Source: Ktedonobacteraceae bacterium
Lineage (GTDB): Bacteria > Chloroflexota > Ktedonobacteria > Ktedonobacterales > Ktedonobacteraceae
Direction: 5' to 3'
NCBI GenBank assembly: GCA_019240835.1
Contig: JAFAXQ010000082.1
Coordinates: 1 to 34,209 of the forward strand
DNA: 34,209 bases
The notes below the pieces were generated by a model, which saw only the letters and a list, made by a program, of their open reading frames with translations, made no database searches and was not told the DNA's origin. This document shows, piece by piece, positions 32,014-34,209 of this stretch (positions are counted from its first letter, which is position 1; each line of letters opens with the position of its first letter). The position numbers and the translations under genes are program-made.

Positions 32014-33150
32014 ATGACCAGAAATTTCAACAAGCAAAGACGAGACGACTCGCGTCCGTCATCTCGCAACCAGTCCTCAAGTGGGTACGGGGAACAGCGA
32101 TCTACACACCCTACTCGTCCTCGTCTTAATCGCGAAACAGTAGACCGTGCATGGAAGTCAGGAGCGCAACAGCAGCATGCTGATTATCATCCACGCAGAG
32201 GGAATGATCAGCCGCTTTCTTACAACCGACGCAACTACCAGCAGCCAGATAACCTCACACCTGACAATAGTCGTAGAAATGGTAGAGCCTATGACTACCG
32301 TGAGGCACCTCGAAATACACCCCGCAGCTTTAAGCGAACACACCAAGGGAACAATTCAGCCTCTCGTCCCTTTGACTCAGATAGACGTCATTTTGATGAG
32401 CGCCAGCACCCTGAAGAGCGTCGAGGCCGACGCGACGATCAAGGATATGGCCCTCATTACAACACGCAAACTCGTGGCGCGGGCAAACACTATGGCGAAC
32501 GGGATCAGTATCGAGGAAACCAGCGACGCGGCTTCGATTCCAACGAGCAACACTTCCGTCAATCTGATCGTCCTGCCCGCAACGCAAGATATGACGAGAG
32601 GCAATTTCGTCAAGAGCGCTACTCTGAAAACACACGCAGACCACCAAATCGTGGACGCCAGGAGCCTACACGACGCTCATTCAATGATGAACAATTCGAG
32701 GGTGACTACGAGCAATTTGGCTTCAATAAGCGTTCCGATACACCTCGTCGTGAACTCACTCAGCGCCCTGCTAACAAGAGCCGGCATGACCAACCGAACC
32801 CTCGCCAAGCACATCACGTGACGCATCTACCTGATGGTCGTGTTATCAAGGGGTCACGTCCTGCACAACGAAAGGAAGCACAGTACTGGGCCGATCTTGC
32901 CCAGGACACTGAGGCACTAGTGAGCCAGATCCATGTAGTACCAACCGAAGAGAAGGTGGAGGTCGGCGAGCATCAGCAAGAGGATACGGCGAGCACAGAA
33001 GCACTACCTGCAGCGGAACAGGCAACACTTAACAAGCTGCGCAGACGTGTTGCCAGTGCTGCTACGCGCCAAAAAAAGGCCACTGCTGCTAAACCACGTT
33101 CTTCTGGTCCCAAACCATCGCAACGAGGCTTTAAATGGCCTACACCGTAG
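32014..33150 (+). CDS. Long low-complexity Arg/Gly/Asn/Gln-rich protein, probably disordered
   Basis: 378 residues with a good ribosome site (GGAAAGGA). The first 270 residues are rich in Arg, Asn, Gln, Asp, Tyr and Gly (NRRNYQQPDN, GRAYDYREAPRN, YGERDQYRGNQRR) with no hydrophobic core, resembling RNA-binding or condensate-forming disordered proteins. A more conserved-looking block follows: HHVTHLPDGRVIKGSRPAQ, then KEAQYWADLAQDTEALVSQI (about 268-308). The tail is Ala/Lys-rich. No family is recognised. An RNA or nucleoid role is an inference from composition. A 224-residue frame also lies open on top of it. Confidence 0.75.
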   Translation: MTRNFNKQRRDDSRPSSRNQSSSGYGEQRSTHPTRPRLNRETVDRAWKSGAQQQHADYHPRRGNDQPLSYNRRNYQQPDNLTPDNSRRNGRAYDYREAPRNTPRSFKRTHQGNNSASRPFDSDRRHFDERQHPEERRGRRDDQGYGPHYNTQTRGAGKHYGERDQYRGNQRRGFDSNEQHFRQSDRPARNARYDERQFRQERYSENTRRPPNRGRQEPTRRSFNDEQFEGDYEQFGFNKRSDTPRRELTQRPANKSRHDQPNPRQAHHVTHLPDGRVIKGSRPAQRKEAQYWADLAQDTEALVSQIHVVPTEEKVEVGEHQQEDTASTEALPAAEQATLNKLRRRVASAATRQKKATAAKPRSSGPKPSQRGFKWPTP

Positions 33151-33171
33151 TAGTTTCTTAAACTTTCATTC

Positions 33172-33208
33172 TTTCATTTTGCTCCGCCTGCAGCGGAGCA
33201 AAATGAAA
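33172..33208. terminator. Hairpin between the disordered-protein gene and the radical SAM gene
   Basis: A perfect 16-bp stem (33172-33187 with 33193-33208) and 5-base loop; the T-rich part lies upstream and the A-rich part downstream. On the plus strand there is no T-run after it, so termination is uncertain in that direction. Confidence 0.55.
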
Positions 33209-33218
33209 ACTAATTCAG

Positions 33219-34163
33219 ATGCTTTATCCTAGCTATCTCAATCTCTACAAAACAGGAGAACTGGCAGAACGGGCTACTGCTGCGTGGGAGATAATGCGCA
33301 GTTGTACCATTTGCCCACAAAACTGCCGTTGTAATCGCATTGCAGGTAAGACTGGCGTCTGCCATTCCGCTACCGAAGCTATCGTTGCGTCCTGGAACGT
33401 TCACCGCCGCGAAGAGCCACCAATTAGTGGTACACGCGGGGCTGGCACTATCTTTTTCGGCTACTGCCAGGCCCGTTGTACTTACTGCCAGAACTTCTCA
33501 CTCAGCCAGGGAGGACTAGGACACCGCGTCGGGCCACAACGCCTGGCGGAGATGATGCTCTATCTGCAGAAGAAACGCTGTCACAATCTGGACTTGGTGA
33601 CACCTACTCACTTTGTGCCACAGATTCTGGCAGCACTGGTCACCGCTTGCGAGAAGGGATTGCAGCTTCCTATCGTCTACAATTGCGCGGGCTATGAAAA
33701 CCTGGAGACTTTGAAGCTGCTGGACGGAGTAGTCGACATTTATCTTCCCGATGCGAAATACTCTGACAACAAGAATGCCCTGCGCACCTCAAAAATGCCT
33801 AGGTACGTTGAGCATAATCAGGCCACATTGAAGGAAATGTACCGCCAAGTTGGCCCGCTACAACTAGACGAAGAGGGCATTGGACGACGGGGCCTGCTTA
33901 TCCGCCACCTCGTTCTGCCTGAAGATATTTCAGGAACACGCGAAGTTCTACGTTGGATCGCGCAAGAATTGGGACCGAACACTCCCGTAAGCCTCATGGA
34001 TCAATATTTCCCCGCGTGGAAAGCTGTCAATGATCCGTTGCTCAATCGCCGTCTCACTTGGCGAGAGTATCGCACAGCGCTTGATATATTAGATGAGTTC
34101 GACTTTACCGCAGGATATGTACAAGAGGACTTGGTTGAAGTGGACACAACCTCTGATATATAG
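33219..34163 (+). CDS. Radical SAM protein, PflX/PflA-like (COG1313 type)
   Basis: 314 residues. The radical SAM cluster motif is C83-x3-C87-x2-C90 (FFGYCQARCTYCQNF). An N-terminal Cys set (C29, C32, C36, C38, C48; CTICPQNCRCNR and GVCH) suggests a second iron-sulfur site or zinc site, as in PflX. Later blocks NLDLVTPTHFVPQIL, IVYNCAGYENLETLKLL and DIYLPDAKYSDN match this family. Such enzymes resemble pyruvate-formate-lyase activases, but their targets are unknown. The ribosome site is weak. The frame closes 46 bp before the window end. Confidence 0.85.
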   Translation: MLYPSYLNLYKTGELAERATAAWEIMRSCTICPQNCRCNRIAGKTGVCHSATEAIVASWNVHRREEPPISGTRGAGTIFFGYCQARCTYCQNFSLSQGGLGHRVGPQRLAEMMLYLQKKRCHNLDLVTPTHFVPQILAALVTACEKGLQLPIVYNCAGYENLETLKLLDGVVDIYLPDAKYSDNKNALRTSKMPRYVEHNQATLKEMYRQVGPLQLDEEGIGRRGLLIRHLVLPEDISGTREVLRWIAQELGPNTPVSLMDQYFPAWKAVNDPLLNRRLTWREYRTALDILDEFDFTAGYVQEDLVEVDTTSDI

Positions 34164-34209
34164 TTAAGCAGGCATTTCACAGCTATCTGTTCCCCTTCTA
34201 CGGCACTTC

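Noticed and set aside
32147-32821. 224-codon open frame overlapping the disordered-protein gene
   Set aside because: It lacks a ribosome site, its content is typical of an out-of-frame reading of a repetitive gene, and only the main frame continues through the C-terminal block.

Overview
The window looks like chromosomal DNA from a Chloroflexota bacterium of the Ktedonobacteria type (inference). Base composition is balanced and genes are loosely packed and mixed in strand. The gene types fit that group: cytoplasmic XRE regulators fused to sensor-like domains, KGG-repeat protein, DoxX, GlsB, HutC-type GntR, a deoxyhypusine-synthase-like enzyme, Rpn/PD-(D/E)XK nuclease and TnpB remnants. No rRNA, tRNA, CRISPR array or prophage was seen. 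Housekeeping markers (uvrB, ftsZ, trxB, clpP, fpg-like) argue for chromosome rather than plasmid.

Layout. 1-1.4 kb: a TnpB-like RuvC fragment fused to an unrelated N-terminus, and a HutC/GntR regulator with three matching operators. 1.7-5.4 kb: a plus-strand run of SDR reductase, methyltransferase, a two-gene membrane unit and an XRE sensor. 5.5-7.1 kb: clpP, a small protein and a ClgR-like XRE regulator with a palindrome-rich promoter. 7.1-11.3 kb: a minus-strand metal/redox block made of an atypical NRAMP transporter, its small membrane partner, a 455-bp structured leader, two CsoR-family repressors with visible operators, GlsB and DoxX. 11.5-13.8 kb: a methyltransferase convergent with an acyl-CoA ligase-like protein. 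14.1-16.8 kb: an Fpg-family glycosylase, a lipoprotein, LarB and a KGG-repeat protein. 16.9-19.8 kb (minus): an FtsZ with an N-terminal extension and no C-terminal tail, downstream of a signal-less subtilase. 20-24 kb: trxB, a LacD-type aldolase, a coiled-coil protein and an XRE/DUF5919-like regulator. 24.2-27 kb: a receiver protein that lacks its phospho-Asp, two possible microproteins, and uvrB. 27-31.9 kb: an Rpn-like nuclease divergent from a polyamine cluster (DHS-like, speD, speB) and a lipoprotein. 32-34.2 kb: a 378-residue Arg/Gly/Asn/Gln-rich disordered protein and a PflX-type radical SAM enzyme.

How parts may work together. The DHS-like, SpeD and SpeB genes form a polyamine module without a spermidine synthase in the window; an array of about five 23-bp-spaced repeats and a leader hairpin precede speD. 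The two CsoR-type repressors each have a G/C-tract palindrome at their own promoter, so the 7-11 kb block is probably metal- or sulfur-responsive. Several strong hairpins serve as shared terminators between convergent genes, and some include a stop codon in the stem.

The best candidates for something undescribed are the FtsZ/subtilase pair, the polyamine module with its iteron-like array, and the structured leader ahead of the atypical NRAMP transporter. All product calls come from reading motifs by eye; no database search was run.
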